From Fragilaria crotonensis (Eukaryota > Bacillariophyta > Fragilariophyceae > Fragilariales > Fragilariaceae), in contig JAKSYS010000152.1 of assembly GCA_022925895.1 (NCBI GenBank), positions 1 to 64,000 of the forward strand: a stretch of DNA of 64,000 bases, in the 5' to 3' direction. The notes under the pieces are model-generated. The model searched no databases. It saw only the letters and a list, made by a program, of their open reading frames with translations, and was not told the DNA's origin. Shown piece by piece: positions 22,389 to 34,922 of the stretch. Made by a program: the position numbers and the translations under genes. Numbering within the stretch: the first letter of the stretch is position 1; every line of letters begins with the position of its first letter.

Positions 22389-23924
22389 CTACTCCTTGTC
22401 CTTCTTCGCCTTCTTTTCTTTCTTATCCTTCTTTTTCTTTTTCTCCTTCTTGTCTTTCTTCTTGGGAGTTTCGTCTGCATCCTCATCCGAGTCATCGCCC
22501 TTTTCGGGCTCGCGTTTCTTTGATGGGGTAATCGTTTCATCCACCTCCATGGCATCGTCTTTGGTGGCTTCGGCAACAGATGGGGCTGCTACAGCCCCAT
22601 CACCGATCATTTCTGGCGGCTTGGATTTAGAAAAGTCCTTGTAGGATGTCAAGAAGTCACTCGGCGTTTTCTCGTTCGGTTTCCCGTGCTTGTCGAGTTT
22701 ACCTTCTGAAATGAGAGATTTCTTTCGCTGCGCCATGGGTCCCAGCCCCCATCGTCGTGGGTACACATCGCGTTCCATAATGACGCGCTTAATCTTGGCG
22801 ACGACACCGTGATCGACGGTTGCCATGACAGCCGTCGTCATCTGAGCGATTGCCATCGCAATCGCTTCACCCTTGGTGGTCATCAGGACTACTTCTGTAC
22901 CCACTTCAATGCCATCGGCGAATCGCAAAAGGCCAGGTATCATAAATTTCGCTCCATAGCAAATGGCATTTACCGCCGAGTCCTTCACAACGATACGTTT
23001 GTATCCAGTCAACAATACTTCCAGTGGCATGACGACACGGCGGAGGTAGGTTTCATCCTTGGTCGTATCGTAGACGTGTTGCGCGTCCAGTACGTCGTGC
23101 ATGGTGACCATATTGTAGTCCTCGCTGAGGACTCCGGATCGGACGCGACGCAGTTCTTGCATGTGTCCGCCAGTACCCACCAAGAGTCCCAAATGTACGC
23201 AAAGAGTCCGAATGTACGTACCAGCTTCGCACGATACCCAGACGATTCCTAGATTGCGATCGGCATCAAACTCCACCAATTTTGAATTGTAAATGGTTCT
23301 AATTCGCAATTGTCTCTTGACGGCAGAAATGAGTGGTGGACGTTGAAAGAGAGCACCCGTGAGCGTTTCGACGGCACGATGCAGTTTGCGAGGTTCGTCG
23401 ATGCTGGCGTGGAGGCGAACTACCGAGACGTATTCCTTTCCGGCCGATTGTTGTGCCTTGACGAGACGAGTGGAGCGGTCAATGCAAACAATGAGACATC
23501 CGGTGACTTTAGGATCGAGAGTACCGGAATGGCCAGTCTTTTCAACGCGAAGGATGCGCTTGATCCAAGACACAACTTCGTGGGACGAGGGATTGGCAGG
23601 CTTGTCGAGGTTGATGACACCGTAGCTCATGTGTTCTGACAGAGGACGAGCGAGGGGAGAATGTCCAGTAGGTAGAGGAGTGTAATGAGAGGTGCGGACG
23701 TGGAGTTCGTGGTAGTTCTTAAGCAAGAGTGGCCACTTGGACGTATCAAGTTTGGGTGTCGTTGATGTGGGTTGAATCATCTGTACCTGCGTTGGTGTAG
23801 ATTCTGTCACAGCTACAGCAGAGCCATCGTCGGCCTTTCGCTTCTTTTTCTTTTCTAGGCGTGAGAGGAGATGAAAATGTTGCAGTGAGTATCGTGTCTT
23901 GAGCATGGTATTGGCCGTGGGCAA
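22389..23924 (-). CDS. CBF5: dyskerin/Cbf5, H/ACA snoRNP pseudouridine synthase
   Basis: This nucleolar enzyme isomerises uridine to pseudouridine in rRNA and snRNA, guided by H/ACA RNAs and partnered by Nop10, Nhp2 and Gar1. The 511-codon frame is intact. Residues 1-90 include a Lys-rich nuclear signal (EKKKKRK). The dyskerin-like and TruB domains follow with [18 protein letters not shown] and the catalytic loop [12 protein letters not shown], whose Asp is residue 137. Later come [15 protein letters not shown] and [30 protein letters not shown], both strongly conserved. A PUA domain spans roughly residues 310-385. The C-terminal tail is Lys/Asp-rich with repeated KKDKKEK, as in yeast Cbf5. 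The start could also be the internal Met at 23906. There is no CTD-internal stop. Confidence 0.95.
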   Translation of the reverse strand: MPTANTMLKTRYSLQHFHLLSRLEKKKKRKADDGSAVAVTESTPTQVQMIQPTSTTPKLDTSKWPLLLKNYHELHVRTSHYTPLPTGHSPLARPLSEHMSYGVINLDKPANPSSHEVVSWIKRILRVEKTGHSGTLDPKVTGCLIVCIDRSTRLVKAQQSAGKEYVSVVRLHASIDEPRKLHRAVETLTGALFQRPPLISAVKRQLRIRTIYNSKLVEFDADRNLGIVWVSCEAGTYIRTLCVHLGLLVGTGGHMQELRRVRSGVLSEDYNMVTMHDVLDAQHVYDTTKDETYLRRVVMPLEVLLTGYKRIVVKDSAVNAICYGAKFMIPGLLRFADGIEVGTEVVLMTTKGEAIAMAIAQMTTAVMATVDHGVVAKIKRVIMERDVYPRRWGLGPMAQRKKSLISEGKLDKHGKPNEKTPSDFLTSYKDFSKSKPPEMIGDGAVAAPSVAEATKDDAMEVDETITPSKKREPEKGDDSDEDADETPKKKDKKEKKKKKDKKEKKAKKDKE

Positions 23925-24858
23925 GACGATTGTTCAAGAGTTGACTTATGAAGCTCGCATATTGGTCAACGAGAGTGCTTGGGGCACGACGCCGAAGGTG
24001 CTCGACTATAAACAGCCTTCAGTGATGCGAATCCGTCCGTCCAGTTCCCTTACTCTTATACTTCGAGTATGAACATGCATGTCCTTAGAGTAACCATTTT
24101 GTCCACACATACCTGATCCGCCCATGATGAAGATTGGCGATTATAATACTGTGCTTGCCAATAGAACTGTTGTCAGCCTGATGCACACGCCAAGAGAAGT
24201 TTAAAGGAGAAGTGAACTCTTGGCAAACGACTATCAAGTAGGTCTGTTTTGGTTTCCCGATTAGAAGAGTTGATAATCTTTTGGATCGGATGTTCGATGT
24301 CAGCTCAAGGGCAGATGAACAGGTTCCGGCATGACCGTGAGGTTACCTCGTGTGGCTCGGACCCACCGAGGCGCCACAGGGGCAACACTACGTAGTGACA
24401 CAAGAGGTACATATCGGCTGTTGGTCCCACTTTGGTACTTGTACGGTCACAGGGGAGGTACATGTACCAGATACCATGGGTGAGATTTGCGTCTGTATGC
24501 GTACCAGTAAAAGGTTTCTAATGAGTTTGAATGGCTCCCAGGCCACCAGGTTTATCCCTATTTCTAAAAGACGAGGAACTCTAGAAGTACTCATAACCCA
24601 TCCAATACCCTTCATCCGAAACAAGAAAAATGGGCATAACAGAAATCTGATGTGATGGGTGAACCGAAACTCTCCAGTAACGTTGCAGTTTACGCTGAAA
24701 CTTGTAGTTGCTTCAACTAGCCATCAGCGATCATCGATCATAGCTGACTCTTACCTCATCCAATCCATCACTGCTAATCTGAAAAAATCTACCCAGCAAG
24801 AACAAGGGTCCCACAAAACAAACGAACGAAACATCTGACAACATCGGATACTTGGATC
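23925..24858. other. divergent promoter region, dyskerin / plastid protein
   Basis: About 930 bp separate two divergently transcribed genes. No open frame with a recognisable product was seen. It contains a short GTAC-rich patch near 24400-24470. Confidence 0.4.
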
Positions 24859-27099
24859 ATGACATTCCCCTTCCAAATAGCCTTCATCCTTCTGTCTCTG
24901 CTATCTTGTCGTACAGGATCATTTCAGGTGCCAGTTGTTGTGCTTGGTGGTATACGGAGTCGACCGCAGCTGTCATCTCCGCCGTCCTGCTTGTCGTTGT
25001 CATCGTCGTCACCTCGACATGCCTTTGTGAGTGCCACCCAAAGGTGTCGCAGTGCAAATCGACTGCGACATTCATTCCTATCGTCGTCGGCGCCGGATGG
25101 TGACGAAGAATTTTTCAATTTTGAACCAGATGATTCCGATTTGGCAAAGCTGGGGGAAGAATTGGGTGATTTAGAAGCCGAGGAAGATGAAGATGTGGAC
25201 GATACTGCACTCGTTGTGCCCGATGTCTCAGTTATTCAACCCTTGGGCTTCGTTGATGTCTTTCGCGATGACGACGATGATGATGTCATTGATGGTGATG
25301 ATGATACTATTGGTAGTCTTCTTGTCGAAGACGATGAAGATGAAATTGATATTGCTTTTGATGGCGATGATGATGACGAAATTTTACTGACGAAATCGTT
25401 GCCGACACTGAAGACGATTTCACCTACGAAGAAGATGATGACGATGACTATCTGGAAGGAGAAGATGACGATGACAATGACGATGATGACGAAGAATGGG
25501 ATGAACTTTCGGATGACGAAGACTATGATTATGAATTGGAAGACGACGATGATCCCAATTACATGATTCAAAAGAAACGAATCGAAGAACGCATGGCCAA
25601 ATTGGACCAGGAAGATTTGGAAATGGCAGCGCGCGAACGTGATTGGGGCGGAGTGGTAGAGGCCTTTGAAGGCGAGGAGGAGAGGTTTGAGGATTATCAG
25701 CTTCTTGCCAATTTTAATGCCGAAGCAATCGAGAGTGGCGAAGAAGAGCCGCGGCTTCAGTGGAATGAGAACATTGCAGATAAGGTCAAGCAGCTACTGA
25801 GCAAGAATGATTTGATTACTGTTGTTGACGCTGATTTAGAAGATATGGCCAACAGTTTCAATGAAAACCGAGGACCTGATGATCCACTTGATCCATATGA
25901 AGCTGCAGACAAAGAGATTGACGAGGAGCTGAAGAAGGCTGAGTTTCAGCGACTAACCCAAGGTGCCGTGATTGACGAACTTGAGTCGCTTCGAACCACC
26001 AAATATGATGGAAATACTCCCAAATCCAACTTCATGGACATGAACCACGTTGCCGAAATCGGCATGGAGAGTGTCGATGCTTTCAGGGATATACCTGAAA
26101 ACCTCAAGGATGAAATTCGAGAGTGCATGACGGAAATGGGATCGGCATCCTACAACGTTACCAAGTGGCTTGTTTACGACCTTGATTTCAATGTCACCAA
26201 CCTGATGCTAGCGGCTTGTCAGCATAACCCGAAGGCGCCCATTCTTTTTGAGCACTGGTTCCCTCAACTACAAGTATGCGAACGCTACAAATATGCAAGG
26301 AAGGAACTTCAGTTTCACTTGGGAGGATTCCAAGAATGCTGATATGGAAGAACTTTACACCTACTACCGTGGATTTGGGTACAATGAGATCCCCTTAAAG
26401 GCTCCAGGTGATACAGGAATCGTCGATCTGGAGGAACTCGATGAAGATGAAGTACAGATGGTTGATTTTGCTTCGTGGTGTCAAGAAGTGTACAATCCCG
26501 AGTGGGATAGGAAGGACTTCGATGATGATGACATTAAGGACGTTGACAACGTCTTCAGTCCTGAATTTATCTTGCCGCAGGATCCCGACGTTCCCACGTA
26601 TCAGGATGCCAAAGATGATATCCGGAACTGGTATGGTGAAATTGAAAACAACAACGACGGAGACGTAAGTCCAGAACAGGCTGAGTATCGTGACATGGTG
26701 GGACAGGAACTGGATTACAAGTATTTGGATGACAAGGAATTCACAGAGGCCTTCCGAGGCCATTTAGTTGTTGCTTGTACTACTGAAGAGGAAGATTTGG
26801 ACGTCGCTGAAAAGATCACCATTCGATTCGAAGAAGAATTCGGTAAACAGATATACGTCGAAACCAGAGTAATCTCGCATGCCCTCATGGAGGACAATTG
26901 CTTTGAAGTGTGGCTAGAGAGTTACGACATTGAACTCCTACATTCCAAGAAACGGGCGACGACTGGAGCCAAGGACTGGGATGGGCCGATTGAATGTAAC
27001 GATGACGAGATCAACAAAATGGTGGAGAGAGTAGCATTCCTCATCAGTGACGACGCACGATACAGCTATCGAATGGACATGGGTGCAATCCTCAGCTAA
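24859..27099 (+). CDS. acidic plastid-targeted protein, unknown function, apparent frameshifts
   Basis: The N-terminus has a hydrophobic signal-like segment (FPFQIAFILLSLLS), then a Ser/Arg-rich stretch with HAFVSATQRC, resembling the bipartite plastid presequence of diatoms. A very acidic region follows (runs of Asp at about 25270-25380 and 25430-25530). After that is a well-structured C-terminal part: a coiled-coil-like block (KKRIEERMAKLDQEDLEMAARERDW) and a globular region with NFMDMNHVAEIGMESVDAF. Later blocks are LKDEIRECMTEMGSASYNVTKWLVYD, LEELDEDEVQMVDFASWCQEVYNPEWDR and ISHALMEDNCFEVWLESYDIELL. Frame changes near 25385 (in a T-run) and 26300 (in a G-run) are each one base. The product of about 745 residues is not recognised; it is likely a stramenopile-specific stromal protein. 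Confidence 0.65.
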
Positions 27100-27299
27100 T
27101 TTTAACGTTAAATCCTGCGGAAGCCTTTTCCATGATATTCTGACACTTGTTTATCGAGTTTAACGCACCTTACGTTAGCTAGTCGAGGCGATACATTTCA
27201 CACGGCTGATTCGTTTCACTATCAAAACCCCAAGAAAGCGGGGATTTTCGTGACAACATCAGCAGGCACCGCTTGTCGATACAGTGCTAGTAGGCTGTG

Positions 27300-28572
27300 T
27301 CATTCCATCTTTTGAGGTAAAAACTCTGGTTTCTTCGTCACCAAGCGATCCTCTAGTCCATCCCAAAACTTGGCAAAACATACGGAATCCAACGATCTCT
27401 TGTCTCTTGATAAGTACCCCTTCTGAACCGCCCATTGCTGCAACTCGTCAGGTTCCTTATCACCCTCCAATCCAATGAAAAATCCGAAGGACTTCGTGAA
27501 CAAGTCGACTGGAGTTGAAAACCCCCTGGGCCAATCCTTGAATTGCCAACTGGCACCGAGCGACACAACTGCGACAATTCGATCCCATTCCTTCGGGTTG
27601 CCTCCCAATTGTGATGTCGGATTGTCCATGAGCTCAAACTCCACTTCATGTCCTCCCCGACGAATGTCGAACTTGTGTTTGACCAAAGTTTGAATCGATG
27701 TCTTCGTGGCGCCCTGCTTCATCAATACGTCGCGGGGGATAAATTTGGAGTTTTGAAATAAATGGTAAGCATTCCACATGGTAATGGGAGGTGTCAGGCC
27801 CTTCGGAAGGACAATGATGGGCTTCTTGCCCACCAAGTGGGGCCGTTGAAGGGTTGGAGTAGTCTGGACCGCCTTTCGCCTATTTTCCGTCTCCAAGTAC
27901 AAATCCAGGACGCGTTGAAAGTCCCGGTTCGGGGCAGGTCGTAGAATGCTGTTGGAGTTCCCAACTGGAATTTCAGTCGTCATAATGTCCACCGTGGACT
28001 CTTGAATCATTTCGGGTGTCAAGTCAAAGCCTTCAGCAGAGAGCGCCTTAGCAAGTTCTGACTTCTCGCGAGACCCCTCGCGCTTTCCCACGACAACATT
28101 GAGATTGTCCAACATTTGTTCAGTCGTCATGAGCTTCTTCTCCTTCTTTTTCGGAGGCACCGCTGGCGTTCCTGACGACGATCGTTTCTTATCATTCTTC
28201 CGATCCTTCTTGTCCGGCTTTCTACTCTTTTTCTGATCTTCCTTGGGTGGCGGTGGGGGGGGGAGGAGCGATGACTGCGGCAGACCCAACAAAGTAAGCC
28301 ACCACAATGGGTTTGTCAGTTGCCTTAATGGGGTCTGCAACTGCATGCTTCTTACAAGCGTTACGGTATGGCATGAGACCCTGCGTGGGATCGCGAATTT
28401 GAAGAAATATGGATGCCAACGAGTACTGACATGATTTTCCATCTTGATCAATCGATGCTATTTCGTCTCCCTGAAGGGAAATTCCATCCCAACTCAGGAT
28501 TTTGCCATCATCAGATAGAACTGCTGATTGAAGGTGCCCCTTGGACGCCCATTCTTGCAAGGTCAACGCCAT
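27300..28572 (-). CDS. CDC73: Cdc73/parafibromin, Paf1 complex subunit, apparent frameshift
   Basis: Cdc73 is a nuclear subunit of the Paf1 complex, which travels with RNA polymerase II and supports histone modification and elongation. The N-terminal part (28225-28572) starts MALTLQEWASKGHL and includes SLASIFLQIRDP. A Lys-rich linker (KPDKKDRKNDKKR) and a middle helical region follow. The C-terminal Ras-like domain starts at KKPIIVLPKGLTPPITMWNAYHLFQ. It continues with KEWDRIVAVVSLGASWQFKDWP and FTKSFGFFIGLEGD and ends with FWDGLEDRLV, matching the Cdc73 C-terminal domain (PF05179-like). The two parts are in different frames. The change falls at a run of nine G on the plus strand (28255-28263), an obvious place for a length error or slippage. 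Confidence 0.85.
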
Positions 28573-30075
28573 TGCGAGTTGTTAATTGCTTTTCCTTACT
28601 CGGGTGTGGTGGATTCCACAAGCGGTCGTACAACTCAGGAAGACGAGTCCTGTCCGACGCTAATGTTTGTTGATGTTAGACCCGAGTGTTAGACCCGAGA
28701 CTCGAGTTGCGATGTAGGAGGTGTTGATGCCGAATGCCGATAACCCGATATAGGATACATACTGTAGCGTAAGTCAAAATTACGGGCACAGTATAGTACT
28801 TGTAGATGGTAGACGGTACAAGTACTATGCACTTATGAACTATGCGATACAAGGTACTATTCATATGAATTATGAACTATGAATATGATATATAATACAG
28901 CATAATACCGGTAGGCGTGGACGCGCAACGTTTACTCAGTACTCAGTACCACTAGTAGCACCGTTGTCCGTACGTCCGTACTATTGCTTGAGGTCCTGCG
29001 TCGTGCAAGGTACTATACTGCTACATACGATAGTAGTCCGTATACTCTCCGTATGACGTAATATTTACTACTCCTTCATACGCCAATCCATCAAAACATA
29101 TGAATACATACTCTAATACACGTCATATTTAATACAGTGCTATAGGCTATAGTGTGTACAGTATGAGAAAAACAAGTCTATGGTACTTTGGAGTTCTCGT
29201 ATGCAGTATCTTTGGGCTACCACTACAGGTACTGCATACTGCACCAGTATCGCGAGTCGAGCGTATCGAGGGATGCAACGACAGAACGACGATACGAAAC
29301 AAACTCGTGACATCACGAGTCACGAGTCAGGTGGATCAAGGATCAAGGCGCATATTCAGATGCGGCATGGTACACTGGTACTTGTACTGGAGTATTAGGT
29401 ATTAATACTCTACTATACCGGAGGTAATGTAGCGTTGGTGGCAAAACGGAGATTCCCTACGAGCAACAAAGCAACAAGCCACGAGTGAAAAACAAGTCAA
29501 AATGTGTTGTGTTGTGATCCCAGTCCCAATACACAGGACGAAAGTCGTCATCGCATCACGAAAGAATGTCAGCAGGACGGAAACGAACGAAGCCAAAAGC
29601 ATTTGATGCACATTGGGATCGCGACCCCAATTTAGAATCGACATGTCCAGCATCGACACGGTGATAACTGAAACCGCAGTCTCCCATCTCCTCCCATGTT
29701 GCTTGAACAAGTAGAAAATTCTGCGTTGTTTTGGAGCGAAATGGATGCTCTTATTTGTTCTCGGAGTGTATGACCAAACTGAGTACTAGTACCAGTATCA
29801 CGTACCAGGAAATGGAGTGCTACAGCACACAGTATAGTACTGTACTCGCGGACTCGCAGCTTGCAGCTCGGTGGGAGCAAGACCAACGTCAGTCGTGGGT
29901 CGTGAGTTATAGGTTATAGGTCGAGGGTCGTTACCAGACGATTCGAATTCAAGGCATTATTGAACGCCGAATCCGAGCCAGGTTGTGTCACGGTCGAACC
30001 TCAATCGCTTCAATTCTTCTCACATTTAAAGCAAGAATCGACTTGTGAAAACCCCACATAAAGATATCGCGAACA
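28573..30075. other. intergenic, GTAC-rich, no gene seen
   Basis: GTAC/AGTACT words and TAC-rich palindromes dominate 28730-29060, and shorter patches occur at 29350-29410 and 29780-29850. No recognisable gene is present in these 1.5 kb. Confidence 0.5.
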
Positions 30076-30723
30076 ATGAACACCATCGCCCCCTTCCCTG
30101 CTCCACCCATCAACAACGACGCCGCGCTCTTAGCAGTTCCCGCTACCACCAGAGAATCGGACCTGGAAGACATTCTCGTTGGTCGTCGATCGATCCTTCG
30201 TGTCACGCACCTTTGGTCGTCATCAACTCTCTCCTCGTTTGACAGCACTGAGGGCACCGAGGACGAAGATAGCGTGTCCGACATTACCGATTTTGACTTC
30301 ATGAACGACGATGGTGCGACAAAGACGGCAACGACTGTCACTCATTTTCTGACACGAGACGATGAAGACCGACTGACAGGCACAGTGTGCAGCATGCGAC
30401 CACAACCAAACCAAGTCTGTGAACTCCCAGTGTCACAGACGAATGTTCTACCTTCGAAGCGGACGGGAACCAACACCGCTCCACACAAGTACCAGGAACC
30501 TAGCTCAATTCGAGGTTTTGTCACGTCCGGTTGTGTTGTGCCGGCTTCCTCTTCGCATTCCTCCATTGACGCTCCATTGATGAGCGGTGATGCCCTTTCT
30601 GTGGGCATCAGGAAACCCCGATGGTTTCTCCGTAGGGCTAGATTTCAATTTTTGAAATTCTCCATATCACAGAGATCAATCCAACCAACCGTAGCTTGGG
30701 GTACACAGGAGTGGGAGTGTTAG
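30076..30723 (+). CDS. hypothetical protein, 215 residues
   Basis: An intact ATG-started frame. The N-terminus is Pro/Ala-rich, followed by RESDLEDILVGRRSILRV and a Ser/Asp/Glu-rich acidic patch (TEDEDSVSDITDFDF). The middle is low in complexity, and the C-terminus is basic (KPRWFLRRARFQFLKFSISQ). There is no signal peptide, TM segment or known motif. It could be a small nuclear or cytosolic regulatory protein, or chance coding. The first third reads most like protein. Confidence 0.4.
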   Translation: MNTIAPFPAPPINNDAALLAVPATTRESDLEDILVGRRSILRVTHLWSSSTLSSFDSTEGTEDEDSVSDITDFDFMNDDGATKTATTVTHFLTRDDEDRLTGTVCSMRPQPNQVCELPVSQTNVLPSKRTGTNTAPHKYQEPSSIRGFVTSGCVVPASSSHSSIDAPLMSGDALSVGIRKPRWFLRRARFQFLKFSISQRSIQPTVAWGTQEWEC

Positions 30724-31547
30724 TTTAAGTTCTAACAGAGCGTGAAAGAAGGAGTCTCAGAAAACTGTTTCTTAAGTAGGTTATATCGTTCCAACCTGTT
30801 CGCAAAGAATGCCGTCGACGCAATTCAAGAAGATAAACAATACTTCTGCCAAAGCCATGCACGATGTTTGCATAATCGCAATCATGCTCCCTATAAATGC
30901 ACCAGAGAGAAAATGTTGTCGCAGTTCTGGTCACACACACGGGGCAGTTTCTAATGCTTTCTACCGGTTGGCGTCCTCCCGGAATGCATGCAAAATTGAT
31001 GTCGATTTGGGCCATGTGAGTAGCATTCGTGCATGTATAATGATGAATGATGACAAGTAGCCATTGTGCTCGCAAATACGCTTAGCGCTCGACGAGTCGT
31101 CGCGAGTCGGGAGTTGGTGGATCACTTCACTTGGTGGTTGGTGGCTTGTTCTTCTAAATATATGTTGTGCCTTCGCTCTATCATCATTACCACGACAGGG
31201 TACTCCGGGGTGAGTGGTAGTTGCACTGAGTACGCATACGCATACTCGGAGTAGTGCGTTAGACCTCTATGATCATTTCTATGCGTACCACCATGGTATG
31301 GCTGGTTTCGGTACTCAGAACGACTACTATAAATTGTGTAGGGATGGTACAAAATTTTGCGACATCACGGAGGGAATCCTGACCAGGCATCCTCGTTCAT
31401 CCAAACATGACGATAGGCATGACGCAAAAAACCGAGCTGTTGACCATGATCTTAGATTGACTGGTTCATCATCATCAGCCGTACATTTTTCAACACATCT
31501 TCAATAAATCAAGTATAGAACTCGCCTGCCGCAAAAGGTACGGCTGA
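30724..31547. other. intergenic left of the IS630-like element
   Basis: No gene recognised. A short GTAC-rich patch with TACGCATACGCATACT words lies near 31200-31260. The left end of the following transposon is probably in 31330-31550 but was not defined. Confidence 0.35.
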
Positions 31548-34500
31548 TTGGCCATAATGAAGACGCTACAGATGTTTTACCAGTGTTGGCTTGAAGTCAC
31601 TAAGCAAACTCGATACCGAGATAAGTGGCTATCGGATGAGACGTACTTTCGGGCCATGAAAGCGCAATTTCCGACACTGGACACGGTCAACTTTAATAGA
31701 TCCATCATGAACCGAGCAATTTCCAAGTGTGGTGGGATGGTGATGGATGATTTCAGTGAATCAAATACGACAGGCGTTTTTCAATGTCGAGCAAACGGCA
31801 TCTGCCCCTTGACAAATGAGAGGAGACACATTTGGGGATACTACATTACAACTCCAGGAGGAGGAGCGGAGCGCCCACCAGACGGAAAGAAGAGTTTCTT
31901 GACATTGCTGCAAGATACAGCAATCAATGATGATCGTTATAGTGTGGCTTGTGGCCAACCCGAAATTGTGGATTTGACAACTGAAATCTCCCTTCAATCG
32001 TCAGCCAAACGAAAAGCTGAAGCTCAAATTGCAGCTCTTGATGACAGAAAGAAGCCTAATCACTGTCCTCTATCAGGCAGGCTTGTGATGGAGACATATT
32101 GGGATAGTCCAGAAGCCAAGAAGCTCTTTCTTGGCAATCCAAATGATGATCGTGACGTCCAAAACGTTCTCGGGGAACGAATCGAGCGACTCCAGCAGGC
32201 TAATAGGACAGTTGACGGCTGGAAAGACATGGTAGATAAACATGACAAAGACAACCTCTGTTCTTCGTATGATATGTTCATAATTAGGCAGAGGTGCTCT
32301 ATCCTGTGCTGAGCATATATTCATGCGCTTGAGGACATGAATTCAGCGCGATGGATTGAAGATTGCTGCGCTCAGGCATTAGCCGATTGCGGTAAGATAG
32401 GAATTGAAGCTGCCATAACATGTGAGCGAACCGTTGCAAAATGGAACAAACTGCTAAGGTCGAATTGAGAACGCTTTCCATTGCCGAATCCAAAGGTTTT
32501 ATACAAGCAAAAGCACCCTCTTCCAGAATTGCTTGAGTACATGCAGGAGGAGATAACACGTCAATGGATCAGCTTCTGTATTGAGAATCTTGCCGATCGC
32601 ACTGTGGAGTTGGCATGCAACGAATTAAACAACAACTTGATTCCAAGGGCAGCCGTAGCTTTGTCATCAACAATTGTTACTAATACTACTAACGAGTGCG
32701 ACAAGAGTAACACTACTAACGAGGACAACAGATTACAGCAAGGAGAAGAAGATTTACCAAGAGGAGACTATTTACTTTGGTCTTACGTCGAGCGTCCCGT
32801 CTCCATTACAACAAAATGGCGCTGGCTCAAACGACTTGGCTTTTCGTACAGCAACCGAAAGAAATCATTCTTCGTCGACGGACTTGAGCAACCAGACGTC
32901 GTATGCAGACGAAATGAGTTCTGTACTCTCTACCTTAAAGATCTAGAGCAAAGAATGCATCGTTGGATTCAAGTCAAAGCTGAGACTGTGGAAGAATGGA
33001 GACGAGAAAAGAAAATATCAGACGACAACACCGTTCGTGGACATGCTTATGTGTCACGGGACAACGTAAGCATGGTCGAGTTTCATGTCGACGACTTTGA
33101 CTTCCTTCATGAATATGCAACCACAATCGGGTTCGGTACCTTCGGAGGAAACCTGAGCGTACGAAAGCCATTAAATGTCAGGCCTCTCATGTCCTTTGGC
33201 CAAGACGAAAGTGTCTTCACCCAATATTCACTTGGGAATCGGCAGTGGGTTGCCCCAGGAGGTGAACGGGCTCTTCTTCCAAAAACAGAGGGTCTAAGTC
33301 TTATGGTATCTGGTATGCAATCAAGGGAAACTGGATTTGGGTTGACAATTAGTGCATTGCAGATGGAAGAGATCAATGACACTCGACGCGGTCAAACTTA
33401 CAAGGATGTTGATGCAGCACTTGCGATCCAGGGCCAAGCTCTTAACAAAAAGGATTTAAAGGAATCTCCATTCGTCGTGTACTTTGAACTCGGTGTGAAC
33501 AACGAAGGATACTGGACATATATAATCACATGGCAATCCAGTTCGAGGATTGCGTTGATTGCTTGAAAGTTGTGTTTCCTCACTTTCTTGACTTCGCTTT
33601 CATCTTCGATCACTCACAAGGCCATGCGAAGAGATTGGCTAACGGATTAGATGCCCAAAGCATGAACAGAGGGTTCGGAGGAGTTCAACCAAAAATGCGT
33701 GAGTCGAAAGTAGTTGCAGAGGAAGGATATTTGGGAATGCACGAACGTACCGTTCTTGATGTTGGTGACACGCAATCGTTTGTATTCCAACCTGGTGACA
33801 CAGGACCATTCTGGATGACACCGCAGGAGTGAGAGCTCAATCGGCATGATCGAGTGCTCCCTCCACTTCCTGGCCATCCGCGAACAAGAAACAAAACAAT
33901 TTTGGAACTGAAAGCAGAGCTGGAACCCATGAACATCTTAAATGCCCGACGCTCATAGCGTCTTCTTGAGTTGCAAGAACTTGCAAGGACACATGGTAGT
34001 ATTGACGTCAAAATCATAAAGACACGAGAGAAAAAGGGCTGGCATGGGCAAGCAAAGGGCATATTGCAGGTTTTGTGGGAGAGGGGATGGATTGATGTTG
34101 GGAATCTTGACCGGTACACTTTGGAACCAGCAACCGATGCAAATGGTGAAGTTCTTGATGGCGCAGAAGAATGGAGTCTAAGGGTCTTGATGGCAAGCTG
34201 TCTTGATTTCGCACAGGAATTGACAGCACTCCAACATGTTGGGAAGGAGCTGGGCGTTTCGGTCATCATTTCACCCAAATTTCATGCCGAGATGGCTGGG
34301 GAAGGGATAGAATACAGTTGGGGCATCACAAAAGGGCTTTACCGACGCAAACCTTTGAACTCTAAGAAAAGCAAGGAAAGATTCAAAGCGTTAGTTCATG
34401 AGTGCACCAGCAGAGACTATCTTCGGACCGAGACGGTTCGGAAACTTTCACGACGAGCACGGGCTTACATTTGTGCTTATTATACTCTTTACCAACAGGG

Positions 34501-34708
34501 TGCCAATGGTGATGCAGCTGACGGCAATACCTTGACAGCGCTTTCGCTTTCATTGATTGAGCGTCTTGTAAAAGAATTCAAGACCCACAGGGCTGCAATC
34601 GACTTTGACTCCGGTTTCGTGAATGCTTTTGTTCCGAAGCTTGAGCATGGTACCTTCGTAATGAACAGGAATGAAGCGGCAACAACAACAAGAACAGGAG
34701 TGGAATGA
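31548..34708 (+). pseudogene. IS630/Tc1-like DDE transposase, frame-disrupted
   Basis: The pieces together show a DDE transposase of the IS630/Tc1-mariner type. The N-terminal part (31548-32312) holds a long DNA-binding region. A second part (32338-33566) includes RTVAKWN, WRWLKRLGFSYSNRKKSFFVDG and SFGQDESVF with the first Asp, then WVAPGGERALLPKTEG. The third part (33530-33832) has FIFDHSQGHA with the second Asp, then MNRGFGGVQPKMRES and VLDVGDTQSFVFQPGDTGPF. The last part (33971-34708) holds KKGWHGQAKGILQVLWERGW and SPKFHAEMAGEGIEYSWG with the Glu. It ends at a Ser/Arg-rich helix with RKLSRRARAYICAYY. Frame changes lie near 32312, 32460, 33560 and 33830-33970. No terminal repeats were confirmed. 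A related remnant lies at 63160-63976. Confidence 0.7.
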
Positions 34709-34914
34709 GTTTATGAATCGATGAAATAGGTAATCGTGGACTAGCTGATCTTAAAAATTGAGTTCAACTAAATTTTTAGATACCGACTCTACGTGGCCCT
34801 ACGATTTTCACATTCAGGATGAAACCAGCCATATGAGGGGTCGGTGGTACCTGGTACCTGGTACCTGGTAGTTGCACAGACTACGCATGACTATGTACTG
34901 ACTACTACGCATTA

Positions 34915-34922
34915 CGCATATC
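34915..34922. repeat. hAT target-site duplication, left copy
   Basis: CGCATATC lies directly before the left terminus and is repeated exactly after the right one. Confidence 0.85.

Noticed and set aside
22304-22576. Minus-strand basic Lys/Arg-rich ORF of 90 codons
   Set aside because: It is an alternative frame of the Lys-rich tail of dyskerin.
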